Shown here piece after piece: positions 16,886 to 24,601 of a DNA stretch of 64,000 nt. The notes beneath the pieces are model-generated. The model saw only the letters and a list, made by a program, of their open reading frames with translations, did not search any database and was not told where the DNA came from. Where the stretch lies: assembly GCF_018604545.1 (NCBI RefSeq), contig NZ_CP075896.1, positions 7,812,001 through 7,876,000 on the forward strand, in the 5' to 3' direction. Positions within the stretch are counted from its first letter, which is position 1; each line of letters starts with the position of its first letter. Position numbers and translations under genes: made by a program. This DNA comes from Streptomyces koelreuteriae (GTDB taxonomy: Bacteria; Actinomycetota; Actinomycetes; Streptomycetales; Streptomycetaceae).

Positions 16886-18241
16886 TCATCGGTTGACGAC
16901 GATCTCCGCGCTGTTGTTGCTCAGGTCCGGGTCGAACTTCCTGATGCTCAGCTCGGGATCGTCGTTGGCGGTGGCGACGGTGCTGCGGGCGCCGGGCACC
17001 ACACGGTCGATCCGCAACGGGATCTCGAAGGTGTGGGAGGCCCCGTCGCGCAGATGGATGGGCGTCTTGCAGTAGTAGGTCCTCGGGGACGCCGAGCCCG
17101 CCGACGGCCAGCAGTCCTCCTCCGGCAGGCCTGTGACCGTGGTGCCCTCCGGTGCCCGGAACGACACCGTGGCGACGGCGGCGCCCACGCCCAGCGAGGC
17201 GACCCAGGCCGGGCCGTCGTTGTGCACGGTGACCCGGGCGGTCACGGTGTCACCCGCGGCCCCGGCGACCGTGCTGCCGGTGAGCCTCAGGTCGGCGGTG
17301 TTGCGGGCTTCGAGGACGACGCTCTCGTAGTCCTCCCGCGGACCGGTATCGGGCTCGGAGGCCGCCGGGCCGAGGTCCAGCTCCGCGTCCGTGCCCCGGG
17401 TCCACGTCCGGTCCCCGCGCATCTCCGCGAGCGCCTCGTCGGAGTACGGCCGGACGGAGTGGTCGAACCGCTCGTACAACGCCTGCTTCCCGACGCCGAG
17501 TTCGGTGGGCAGCGCGTACCGCTGCCCCGGCGCGACGGCCTCGTCCAGGACGCACAGGGCGAAGGTGCCGATGCCCTCCTCCCGGTACTCGCAGTTCGCG
17601 TGCCGCTTCTCGAGGTCCAGCCCGTACGAGGCGTAGAGCCACAGCAGGGTGCGCTCCGCCGTGCGGTTTCCGTTGTTGGCGAGCGTCGTCGGCAGACTCG
17701 TCCGGGTGCCCGGCGTGAGGTCCCGCCGGTCGGCGACCTTGCCGAGCGCGAGGTCCGGCCCGTTGGCCACGGCCACCCGTGTCTCGCCGGCGTGGGACGT
17801 CAGCTTCCCGGCGACGGCCGAGTAGCGCACGTACCCCGAGGCGCCGTCGTCCGCCCCCGGCAGCGCGCGCAGCGCGAACGTGGCGGCCCGTACGCTCTCC
17901 GTCCCGGAGGGCATCGCGGGCATGTCGCAGACCGCCTCGACCTCCGACTCGGGCACGCAGTTCGCGGGCCAGGACACCCGCGCGAACGAGGCGATCTCGC
18001 TGACGTCGACCGTCAGCCGCCCGGCCGGCACCGAGCCGTTGGCGACGTCACGGCTGACGTCCACGTCCAGGCTGCGCTCGGGTGCCGCACCGTCCGCGTC
18101 CGCGCCGGGCAGCATCGTCTCGTACGGTGCGTTGATCCACAGCATGTTCTGCGCGGCGTACGCGGGCCCGGCCCCGACTCCGGCCGCCGCCAAAGCGCAG
18201 CAGGCGACCGCGGCTCCGAGCAGGCGGTATGAGTGCTTCAT
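16886..18241 (-). CDS. Secreted protein of unknown function with possible CARDB/DUF11-like repeats
   Basis: A 451-residue exported protein. MKHSYRLLG and a hydrophobic segment ending GPAYAA form a signal peptide. At least two beta-sandwich-like units can be seen, each containing a phrase like GPDLALGKVADRRDLTPGTRTSLPTTLANNGNRTAE or TADLRLTGSTVAGAAGDTVTARVTVHNDGPAW, reminiscent of CARDB/DUF11 adhesion repeats. Cysteines (CVPESEVEAVC, CEYREEGIGTFALC, CWPSAGSASPRTYYC) could form three disulfides. No LPXTG or membrane anchor, so it is released or loosely wall-bound. GGGAGAAG precedes ATG 18241. It diverges from a transglutaminase-like gene. Confidence 0.75.
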   Translation of the reverse strand: MKHSYRLLGAAVACCALAAAGVGAGPAYAAQNMLWINAPYETMLPGADADGAAPERSLDVDVSRDVANGSVPAGRLTVDVSEIASFARVSWPANCVPESEVEAVCDMPAMPSGTESVRAATFALRALPGADDGASGYVRYSAVAGKLTSHAGETRVAVANGPDLALGKVADRRDLTPGTRTSLPTTLANNGNRTAERTLLWLYASYGLDLEKRHANCEYREEGIGTFALCVLDEAVAPGQRYALPTELGVGKQALYERFDHSVRPYSDEALAEMRGDRTWTRGTDAELDLGPAASEPDTGPREDYESVVLEARNTADLRLTGSTVAGAAGDTVTARVTVHNDGPAWVASLGVGAAVATVSFRAPEGTTVTGLPEEDCWPSAGSASPRTYYCKTPIHLRDGASHTFEIPLRIDRVVPGARSTVATANDDPELSIRKFDPDLSNNSAEIVVNR

Positions 18242-18359
18242 GTCTTCTCCCTCGTCACAGATCTGCGGAGGCCGAGACATGTGACGTGGGGGAACGGTTG
18301 TGGCGGGGGCGGGGGGTTGCGGCGTGGTTCAGCCGATCTTCACAGGACCGCATGTGAAT

Positions 18360-18371
18360 GCATAGCTATGC
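18360..18371. promoter_or_regulatory. 12-bp palindrome upstream of the transglutaminase-like gene
   Basis: GCATAGCTATGC is a perfect palindrome, followed directly by a possible -10 (GACAAT). It recalls ArgR-type or other A/T-centred operators in actinobacteria, but the identity of the binder is not known. Confidence 0.45.
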
Positions 18372-18425
18372 GACAATCTGAAAAAGAATTGCCCGCAGGT
18401 GATCTCGCCTTTAAGGTCTGTCCGC

Positions 18426-18998
18426 ATGCAGCTGATCCAGGAAAACCCCGACCTCTCCGCCTACTTGGCCGCCGACGAGGTCATCGACCATCACCACCCC
18501 CGGGTGCGCGAGACCGCCGCCAGGCTCGCCGAGGGTGTCGCAGACTCGTATGAGTATGCGCGAGCAGCATTCGATTTCGTGCGCGACACCATTCCGCACT
18601 CGCAGGACTCGGGTGATCTCCGTGTCACCTGGCGCGCTTCGGATGTCCTGGAACAGCGCACCGGCATCTGCTACGCCAAGGCGCACGCGCTCGCGGCGCT
18701 GCTACGGGCCGAGGACATCCCGACCGCGCTGTGCTACCAGGAACTGGGGGTGGTGCACGGTCTGGTCGCCGTGCGGTTCGCCGGGGCGTGGCACCGGCAG
18801 GACCCCCGGGGCAACAAGCCGGGGGTGGACGCGCGGTTCTCCCTGGGCGGTGAGCGCCTCGCCTTCACGCCCGATCAGGCGTCCGGGGAGACGGACTGCC
18901 CGATTCTGTACGCCGCGCCTCACCCGGTGGTGCTCGACGCCCTCACCTCGGCCCGTGACCGGCCCCACTTGTGGGAGACGCTCCCCGCGGCACTGTGA
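18426..18998 (+). CDS. Transglutaminase-like (cysteine protease fold) domain protein
   Basis: A 190-residue protein with no signal peptide. The transglutaminase core shows Cys in LEQRTGICYAKAHALAALLRA, His in ELGVVHGLVAVRF and Asp in WHRQDPRGNKPG, giving a plausible Cys-His-Asp triad. Bacterial proteins of this size usually act as peptidases or amidases, not cross-linkers. ATG 18426 gives the shortest protein consistent with the family; AAGG lies about 9 nt upstream. It stands alone, divergent from a secreted protein, convergent with an acyltransferase. Confidence 0.83.
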   Translation: MQLIQENPDLSAYLAADEVIDHHHPRVRETAARLAEGVADSYEYARAAFDFVRDTIPHSQDSGDLRVTWRASDVLEQRTGICYAKAHALAALLRAEDIPTALCYQELGVVHGLVAVRFAGAWHRQDPRGNKPGVDARFSLGGERLAFTPDQASGETDCPILYAAPHPVVLDALTSARDRPHLWETLPAAL

Positions 18999-19007
18999 GG
19001 GCGCCGG

Positions 19008-19736
19008 TCAGTGCGCCTCCGCCGCCCGCACCTGCTCCGGCGTCGGTGCCGTGCCGCCGAGGTGGGCCGGCATCCACCAGGTGTCCTCCGGGCCCTTCGG
19101 GCGCACGGGGTAGGCGCGCTGGGCGGCCTCGAGCAGCTCCTGCACGCGCTCGCGGAGCTGACGCGTGATCGCGCCCGCGTACTTGTCGCGGGAGGCCTCG
19201 ATCGCCTCGCCGACCCGGATCGTGATGGGGATGTGGCTGCGCTTGAAGTTGCGGGGGTGGCCCTTGGTCCACAGCCGCTGCGTGCCCCACACCGCCATCG
19301 GGATCAGGGGGACACCGGCCTCCTGCGCCATGCGCGCCGCGCCCGACTTGAAGCTCTTCAGCGTGAACGACTGCGAGATGGTCGCCTCCGGGAAGACCCC
19401 GACGATCTCACCCGACCGCAGCGAGTCCAGGGCGTGCGCGTAGGCCGTCTCGCCCTGCTTGCGGTCCACGGGGATGTGCTTCATGCCGCGCATCAGCGGG
19501 CCGGAGACCCGGTGCCGGAACACGGACTCCTTCGCCATGAAGCGCACGAGACGTTTCTGCGGCAGGGCCGCCAGACCGTCGAAGACGAAGTCCAGGTAGC
19601 TGATGTGATTGCTCACCAGCACGGCGCCGCCCGAGCGCGGGATGTTCTCCGAACCCTGGCAGTCGATCTTGAGGTCCCACACCTTGAACAGCGTGCGGGC
19701 GAAACCGACGACGGGACGGTAGACGAGCTCTGCCAT
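19008..19736 (-). CDS. Lysophospholipid acyltransferase (PlsC-like)
   Basis: A 242-residue membrane-associated acyltransferase. The catalytic NHX4D motif is NHISYLD (Asn43, His44, Asp49), and VFPEATIS is the phosphate-binding block, where Ala replaces the usual Gly of FPEG. IPMAVWGTQRLW is block IV. Enzymes of this kind add an acyl chain to 1-acyl-glycerol-3-phosphate in phospholipid synthesis, though several paralogues exist in Streptomyces with other acceptors. No operon partner on its strand. Confidence 0.88.
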   Translation of the reverse strand: MAELVYRPVVGFARTLFKVWDLKIDCQGSENIPRSGGAVLVSNHISYLDFVFDGLAALPQKRLVRFMAKESVFRHRVSGPLMRGMKHIPVDRKQGETAYAHALDSLRSGEIVGVFPEATISQSFTLKSFKSGAARMAQEAGVPLIPMAVWGTQRLWTKGHPRNFKRSHIPITIRVGEAIEASRDKYAGAITRQLRERVQELLEAAQRAYPVRPKGPEDTWWMPAHLGGTAPTPEQVRAAEAH

Positions 19737-19923
19737 GGGCGGGCCGGACCCTTCCTGCTCTGCCTGGGAAGGGATTCCCAGCGGAAAGTTACGCAGCCGT
19801 AGGTTTACGGCTTGTCGCAGATCGTGCCCGAAGAACGGCCGGGTAGCCAGTCCTCGTGCCCGCCGCGGAGGAGATTCTCGTCACGTCGCCCGTGTGACCC
19901 CACCTCGTGCTTTTACGCCCGTA

Positions 19924-20340
19924 TTACTCCGCGCGCACCGCCACCCGCCGTACGAGCAGGTACAACTCGCAGCCCAAGCAGTACCCGAATGCCGCGTTCA
20001 GGAAGGCCGCCGCGAGCGCCGCGCCGGTCGCCGCGAGTCCCAGCCAGTCGGGCCCCAGGGTGTAGCCGACGAGCCCGAGTCCGGCGAAGAGCAGGCCCAC
20101 CGCCTGGGCGAAACGCGGCGGTTCGGGCGCCTCGAAGTCGTCCGGCGGTCCGAGTCGCGGCCGTACGGCCTTGGCGAACAGCACGCCGTACGGCGACCGG
20201 CGCACCCCGCCCGCCGCGCCGAGCAGGAACGCCAGCGTCTGCCAGGCCAGCAGCCACGCGCTCCCCGTGACCAGGACGACCGCCAGGACGACGGCCGTCA
20301 CGGCCGCGCCGAAACGCGGCCCTCTCGCATCGATGTCCAT
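19924..20340 (-). CDS. DUF4395 membrane protein
   Basis: A 138-residue membrane protein with about four helices, in pairs (VVLAVVLVTGSAWLLAWQTLAFLLG and the C-terminal half). It ends with LNAAFGYCLGCELYLLVRR, where the CLGC pair is the family signature and could be redox-active. DUF4395 proteins commonly sit beside thioredoxin-fold genes; here one diverges 75 bp away. A role in membrane thiol-disulfide exchange is inferred from that context. The start has no clear Shine-Dalgarno. Confidence 0.8.
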   Translation of the reverse strand: MDIDARGPRFGAAVTAVVLAVVLVTGSAWLLAWQTLAFLLGAAGGVRRSPYGVLFAKAVRPRLGPPDDFEAPEPPRFAQAVGLLFAGLGLVGYTLGPDWLGLAATGAALAAAFLNAAFGYCLGCELYLLVRRVAVRAE

Positions 20341-20415
20341 GGGAATCAAGCATTCCGCAACGCGGCCCCGTTGCGGGCGCGGGAATCTTTGCGGTCTCGT
20401 GAACGCTTGAAGCGG

Positions 20416-20832
20416 ATGATGACCGGACTGGTGGTGTGTGTTCTGGTGCTCGCGGCGGCGAGCGCCTACGGAGTGCTGCGACAGCGGCGGAGCGGGAGAG
20501 TGCGGGTGCGCGGGCGGGACGACGGCAAGCGGCTCGGCGCGGCGGAACTGGGCGCGGAACTCGGCGAGCGGGCCACGCTCGTGCAGTTCTCCAGCGCGTT
20601 CTGCGCGCCCTGCCGTGCGACCCGGCGGGTCCTCGGAGAGGTCGCCGGCGTGGTCCCGGGCGTGGCCCATGTCGAGATCGACGCCGAGGCCCAGCTGGAC
20701 CTCGTACGACGGCTGGACATCCTCAAGACCCCGACCGTGCTGGTCCTCGACGCCGACGGCCGGGTGGTGCGGCGGGCCACCGGGCAGCCGCGCAAGGCCG
20801 ATGTCATCGCCGCGCTGGGGGAGGCGGTGTGA
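20416..20832 (+). CDS. Membrane-anchored thioredoxin-like protein
   Basis: A 138-residue protein. Residues 3-22 form a single N-terminal transmembrane anchor (GLVVCVLVLAAASAYGVL), followed by a thioredoxin fold with the active site SSAFCAPCRATRR (CAPC) and the cis-proline loop ILKTPTVLVLD. The domain may face either side of the membrane. It would reduce or oxidise disulfides, probably with the divergent DUF4395 protein. Two adjacent ATGs (20416 and 20419) are both possible starts. Confidence 0.87.
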   Translation: MMTGLVVCVLVLAAASAYGVLRQRRSGRVRVRGRDDGKRLGAAELGAELGERATLVQFSSAFCAPCRATRRVLGEVAGVVPGVAHVEIDAEAQLDLVRRLDILKTPTVLVLDADGRVVRRATGQPRKADVIAALGEAV

Positions 20833-20895
20833 GGTGCCGAGGGGGCCGGTGAGTGCGTCCAGTGAGTCATCTCCCACATCACGAAACGAACTTGA

Positions 20896-20905
20896 CTGTG
20901 CACAG
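20896..20905. promoter_or_regulatory. 10-bp palindrome before the flavin reductase gene
   Basis: CTGTGCACAG is a perfect palindrome overlapping a TTGACT -35-like hexamer (20892-20897), 22 nt upstream of the ATG. It is a plausible repressor site. Confidence 0.35.
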
Positions 20906-20927
20906 CATTTATCGTCAGCCTGACCCC

Positions 20928-21419
20928 ATGCCTTCGGACCTCCTCGCCACGCCCGATCTCCTGCGCTCGGTCTTCCGGCGGCACGCGGCGGGAGTCGCCG
21001 TGATCACCGCTCGTGGCGACACCGGTCCGGTGGGCTTCACCGCCACCTCCCTCGCCTCCGTCTCCGCCGAGCCGCCCCTGCTGTCGTTCGGCGTCGGCAC
21101 CGGCTCCTCCAGCTGGCCCGCGATCGCGGCGACCGAGCATGTCGGCGTCCACATCCTCGGCGAGCACCAGCAGGAGCTGGCCGCCACCTTCGCCCGCAGC
21201 GGAGCCGACCGCTTCGCTGAGCCCACCGCCTGGCGGGATGGACCCGAGGGTGTCCCCCTGCTCGACGGCGTGTCGGCCTGGCTGGTGGCCCGGGTCGCGG
21301 CCCGTGTGCCCGCGGGGGATCACCGGCTCGTGCTCGCCGAGGTCCTGCACGGGGACCCCACGGGCGCGGGCCGTCCGCTCCTCTACCACCAGGGGCGTTT
21401 CCGGAGGCTGGCCGACTGA
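20928..21419 (+). CDS. Flavin reductase (FMN-binding split barrel) domain protein
   Basis: A 163-residue protein of the flavin-reductase-like family. LRSVFRRHAAGVAVITARGDTGPVGFTATSLASVSAEPPLLSFGV is the typical FMN-binding N-terminal region; HRLVLAEVLHGDP and PLLYHQGRFRRL form the end of the split barrel. These enzymes reduce FMN or FAD with NAD(P)H and pass the reduced flavin to a monooxygenase. It lies between a thioredoxin-like protein and the etf operon, a run of redox genes on the same strand. Confidence 0.88.
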   Translation: MPSDLLATPDLLRSVFRRHAAGVAVITARGDTGPVGFTATSLASVSAEPPLLSFGVGTGSSSWPAIAATEHVGVHILGEHQQELAATFARSGADRFAEPTAWRDGPEGVPLLDGVSAWLVARVAARVPAGDHRLVLAEVLHGDPTGAGRPLLYHQGRFRRLAD

Positions 21420-21518
21420 GGGGCGCACCCCCCGGGCTGCGGGACCGTCGAGTTCCGGTTACGCTGCGTTGCGAAGGTCACAGTTCAAAGCGCTTGCTTA
21501 GCGGGAATGAACTAGGTG

Positions 21519-21530
21519 TACTGACGAGTA
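21519..21530. promoter_or_regulatory. Inverted repeat upstream of etfB
   Basis: TACT and AGTA flank GACG in the AT-richer part of the 220-bp leader region, about 110 nt upstream of etfB. It resembles TetR-type sites near acyl-CoA genes; the assignment is a guess. Another short palindrome, AAGCGCTT, lies at 21488-21495. Confidence 0.3.
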
Positions 21531-21639
21531 ATATTTCGCTCGGAGCGTGGGTCGCCCCGACCGGAATCGGCCGCTTGAGGCGCCTATGCTGCGTGCAAGT
21601 AGGCAGCCGAGAAATGACGATTGCAGTAGGAGAGCCGGC

Positions 21640-22428
21640 GTGAGCTTGAGGATCGTTGTCACTGTGAAGTACGTGCCCGACGCCACTGGCGACCGGCACT
21701 TCGCCGATGACCTGACCGTCGACCGGGACGACGTGGACGGTCTGCTCTCCGAGCTCGACGAGTACGCGGTCGAGCAGGCGCTGCAGATCTCCGAGAACTC
21801 CGACGACGACGTGGAGATCACCGTTCTGACGGTGGGCCCCGAGGACGCCAAGGACGCCCTGCGCAAGGCGCTGTCCATGGGTGCCGACAAGGCGATCCAC
21901 GTCGAGGACGACGACATTCACGGCACCGACGCCATCGGCACCTCCCTGGTCCTGGCCAAGGCCGTCGAGAAGGCCGGTTACGACCTGGTCATCTCCGGTA
22001 TGGCCTCCACGGACGGCACCATGGGCGTCGTCCCCGCGCTGCTCGCCGAGCGCCTGGGCGTCCCGCAGGTCACCCTGCTGTCCGAGGTGTCGGTCGAGGA
22101 CGGAACCGTCAAGGGCCGCCGCGACGGCGACGCCGCCACGGAGAGCCTGGAGGCGTCCCTGCCGGCGGTCGTGTCGGTGACCGACCAGTCGGGCGAGGCG
22201 CGTTACCCGTCCTTCAAGGGCATCATGGCGGCCAAGAAGAAGCCGGTGGAGTCCTGGGACCTGTCCGACCTGGACCTGGAGGCCGAGGAGGTCGGCCTGG
22301 AGGGTGCCTACACCACGGTCGACGGCGCGGCCGAGCGCCCGGCCCGTACCGCGGGCACGATCGTCAAGGACGAGGGCGAGGGCGGCAAGCAGCTCGCTGA
22401 GTTCCTCGCGGGCCAGAAGTTCATCTGA
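21640..22428 (+). CDS. etfB: Electron transfer flavoprotein beta subunit
   Basis: A 262-residue ETF beta chain. It opens LRIVVTVKYVPDATGDRHF, contains ALSMGADKAIHVEDDDIHGTDA and the AMP/adenine-binding GMASTDGTMGVVPALLAERLGVPQVTLLS, and ends with AAKKKPVESWDLSDL. With EtfA it carries electrons from acyl-CoA and related dehydrogenases to the respiratory chain through ETF-quinone oxidoreductase. GTG 21640 has AGGAG at good spacing; the longer frame has no support. etfA follows after 55 bp. Confidence 0.96.
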   Translation: MSLRIVVTVKYVPDATGDRHFADDLTVDRDDVDGLLSELDEYAVEQALQISENSDDDVEITVLTVGPEDAKDALRKALSMGADKAIHVEDDDIHGTDAIGTSLVLAKAVEKAGYDLVISGMASTDGTMGVVPALLAERLGVPQVTLLSEVSVEDGTVKGRRDGDAATESLEASLPAVVSVTDQSGEARYPSFKGIMAAKKKPVESWDLSDLDLEAEEVGLEGAYTTVDGAAERPARTAGTIVKDEGEGGKQLAEFLAGQKFI

Positions 22429-22483
22429 GCCCGGCATCCGCTGACCGCCCCTCATCTTTCGCAAGCAGGAGAGAAGAAGTCCC

Positions 22484-23446
22484 ATGGCTGAAGTTCTCGT
22501 CTACGTCGACCACGTGGACGGCGCCGTCCGCAAGCCCACCCTGGAGCTGCTGACCCTGGCCCGCCGCATCGGCGAGCCGGTCGCCGTCGCGCTGGGCAAC
22601 GGCGCCGCCGACACCGCCGCCACGCTCGCCGAGCACGGCGCGGTCAAGGTCCTCACCCACGAGGCCGCCGAGTACGCCGACTACCTGGTCGTACCGAAGG
22701 TGGACGCGCTGCAGGCCGCGCACGAGGCCGTGTCCCCGGCCGCCGTGCTGGTCCCGTCCTCCGCCGAGGGCAAGGAGATCGCCGCCCGTCTGGCGCTGCG
22801 CATCGGCTCCGGCATCATCACCGACGCCGTCGACCTGGAGGCCGGCGACGAGGGCCCGGTGGCCACGCAGTCGGTGTTCGCCGCCTCCTTCACCACCAAG
22901 TCCCGTGTCTCCAAGGGCACCCCGGTCATCACGGTCAAGCCCAACAGCGCGGCCGTGGAGGCCGCCCCGGCCGCCGGCGCGGTCGAGGCGCTCGCCGTGT
23001 CCTTCTCCGCGCAGGCCACCGGCACCAAGGTCACCGGCCGTACGCCGCGTGAGTCGACGGGCCGTCCGGACCTGACCGAGGCCGCGATCGTGGTCTCCGG
23101 TGGCCGTGGCGTCAACGGCGCGGAGAACTTCGCGGTCATCGAGGCGCTCGCCGACTCCCTCGGTGCGGCCGTCGGTGCCTCGCGTGCCGCGGTGGACGCC
23201 GGCTGGTACCCGCACACCAACCAGGTCGGCCAGACCGGCAAGTCCGTCTCGCCGCAGCTCTACATCGCCTCCGGCATCTCCGGCGCGATCCAGCACCGCG
23301 CCGGTATGCAGACGTCGAAGACGATCGTCGCGATCAACAAGGACGCCGAGGCGCCGATCTTCGACCTCGTCGACTACGGCATCGTCGGCGACCTCTTCGA
23401 GGTCGTCCCGGCCCTCACCGAGGAGATCAAGACCCGCAAGGGCTGA
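22484..23446 (+). CDS. etfA: Electron transfer flavoprotein alpha subunit
   Basis: A 320-residue ETF alpha chain. The N-terminal domain (AEVLVYVDHVDGAVRKPTLELL) is followed by the FAD domain with VVSGGRGVNGAENF, GASRAAVDAGWYPHTNQVGQTGKSVSPQLYIASGISGAIQH and KTIVAINKDAEAPIFDLVDYGIVGDLFEVVPAL, all diagnostic. It binds the FAD that accepts electrons from acyl-CoA dehydrogenases. Same transcript as etfB, and the operon ends at a strong terminator. Confidence 0.96.
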   Translation: MAEVLVYVDHVDGAVRKPTLELLTLARRIGEPVAVALGNGAADTAATLAEHGAVKVLTHEAAEYADYLVVPKVDALQAAHEAVSPAAVLVPSSAEGKEIAARLALRIGSGIITDAVDLEAGDEGPVATQSVFAASFTTKSRVSKGTPVITVKPNSAAVEAAPAAGAVEALAVSFSAQATGTKVTGRTPRESTGRPDLTEAAIVVSGGRGVNGAENFAVIEALADSLGAAVGASRAAVDAGWYPHTNQVGQTGKSVSPQLYIASGISGAIQHRAGMQTSKTIVAINKDAEAPIFDLVDYGIVGDLFEVVPALTEEIKTRKG

Positions 23447-23467
23447 TCGCCTCCGGCTGTGGAAGCC

Positions 23468-23505
23468 CCCCCCGTGACCGCGCGAACGGTCACGGGGGGT
23501 TCTTC
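23468..23505. terminator. Strong intrinsic terminator after etfA
   Basis: A perfect 13-bp stem (CCCCCCGTGACCG / CGGTCACGGGGGG) with a CGCGAA loop is followed by TTCTTC. It separates etfA from the converging phosphodiesterase-fold gene and could work in both directions. Confidence 0.9.
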
Positions 23506-24409
23506 ATCCCAGGGTCAGCGAGGCCTGCACCGGCAGATGATCGCTCGGATAGGTCCCGTCCGCCGAGTAGGTGTTCATCCCGGCCCAGTGCGTGGTCACC
23601 CCGGGCGTGGTGAGGATCCAGTCGATGCGCCGCCCGCCGGGCGTGAGATCCCGGTAGCCGTGGTAGGTCCCGTAGGCCGGGCCCCGCGAGGCCGCCGCGT
23701 CCCACGCGTCCACCAGCCCGAGGTCCAGCATGAGGTCGTACACGCGGTTGTCGTGGGCGCCCGCGTTGAAGTCGCCGGTGACGATGACGGGCGACGACCG
23801 GTCCCACCCGGCGATCGTCTCGCCGATGAGCTCCACCGAGCGCTCCCGGGCGTACTGGCTGACACTGTCCAGATGGGTGTTGAGGACGTAGAACTCCCGC
23901 CCCCCGTCGGCGAGATCGGCGAAACGCACCCAGGTCACCATCCGCAGCCAGTCCGCGCCCCAGGTGTTGGAAGCGATCGCGTACGGGGTGCCGGACAGCC
24001 AGAAGTGATCGAATTCGAGCGGGTCGAGTCTGCGCGTGTCGTAGAAGATCGCCATGAACTCGTCCTTGCTGCCGCCCCCGCGCCCGGTGCCGATCCAGTC
24101 GTAGTGCTCGCCGAGATCCTTCTCGATCATGCGCAGCTGGTAGTAGAGCCCTTCCTGGGTGCCGATGACGTGCGGTCGCTCGCGGCGCAGCAGTTCTCTC
24201 ATCACCGGCCGGCGCACGGTCCAGCGCGGTGTCTTGTCGACGACGGTCCCGAAACGCACATTGAACGTCATGACGTCCAGGGCGCCCGCGTGCTCACCGG
24301 CGGAAGCGGGCTGTGTCGGGCCCGCGGTGGTGAGCAGTGGTGCTGCGATGGCGGCGGCGGCCGCCGCCTTGAGCCCGTGGCGGCGCGTCACGCCGACCTC
24401 GTTCGGCAC
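23504..24409 (-). CDS. Exported endonuclease/exonuclease/phosphatase family protein
   Basis: A 301-residue protein with a Tat-like signal (TRRHGLKAAAAAAIAAPLLTT) and cleavage near PASAGE. The EEP fold motifs are complete: LDVMTFNVRF, VIGTQEGLYYQ (metal-binding Glu), VLNTHLDS, VTGDFNAG and YPSDHLPVQA (catalytic His). Members are Mg-dependent nucleases or phosphodiesterases/sphingomyelinase-like enzymes; export suggests extracellular nucleic acid or lipid as substrate. GTG 24409 has GGGAGG upstream and begins a normal signal peptide. Confidence 0.88.
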   Translation of the reverse strand: MPNEVGVTRRHGLKAAAAAAIAAPLLTTAGPTQPASAGEHAGALDVMTFNVRFGTVVDKTPRWTVRRPVMRELLRRERPHVIGTQEGLYYQLRMIEKDLGEHYDWIGTGRGGGSKDEFMAIFYDTRRLDPLEFDHFWLSGTPYAIASNTWGADWLRMVTWVRFADLADGGREFYVLNTHLDSVSQYARERSVELIGETIAGWDRSSPVIVTGDFNAGAHDNRVYDLMLDLGLVDAWDAAASRGPAYGTYHGYRDLTPGGRRIDWILTTPGVTTHWAGMNTYSADGTYPSDHLPVQASLTLG

Positions 24410-24571
24410 GTGGTCTCCCTCCCCTTGTGCGTCAGGATGAAGCTTGCCTTCTGGATACGGAAGATGAGGGCGGGTTGGCAGTGACGGAGGGTGAAGCATG
24501 GGGAATCACACTGCAAGAGGGTGTTGACCTGAGTGAAGATCGACAGTTAGCTTCGTCATACGGATTTTTGA

Positions 24572-24586
24572 TTCCGCTGTACGGAA
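24572..24586. promoter_or_regulatory. Putative operator of the DUF6986 gene
   Basis: TTCCG and CGGAA are inverted around CTGTA, 16 nt before the ATG, with a third half-site CGGA at 24561-24564 pairing with the same TTCCG. The pattern resembles what I remember of AllR (IclR family) sites in allantoin and glyoxylate genes, but this is recalled, not checked. Confidence 0.45.
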
Positions 24587-24601
24587 AATGGAGGGTATGG
24601 G

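Noticed and set aside
19741..19923. Inverted repeats GGGAA-TCCC-TTCCC and CCGTA-GGTT-TACGG upstream of the acyltransferase gene
   Set aside because: Arms are only 5 bp and the expected frequency in GC-rich DNA is high; not strong enough to call an operator.
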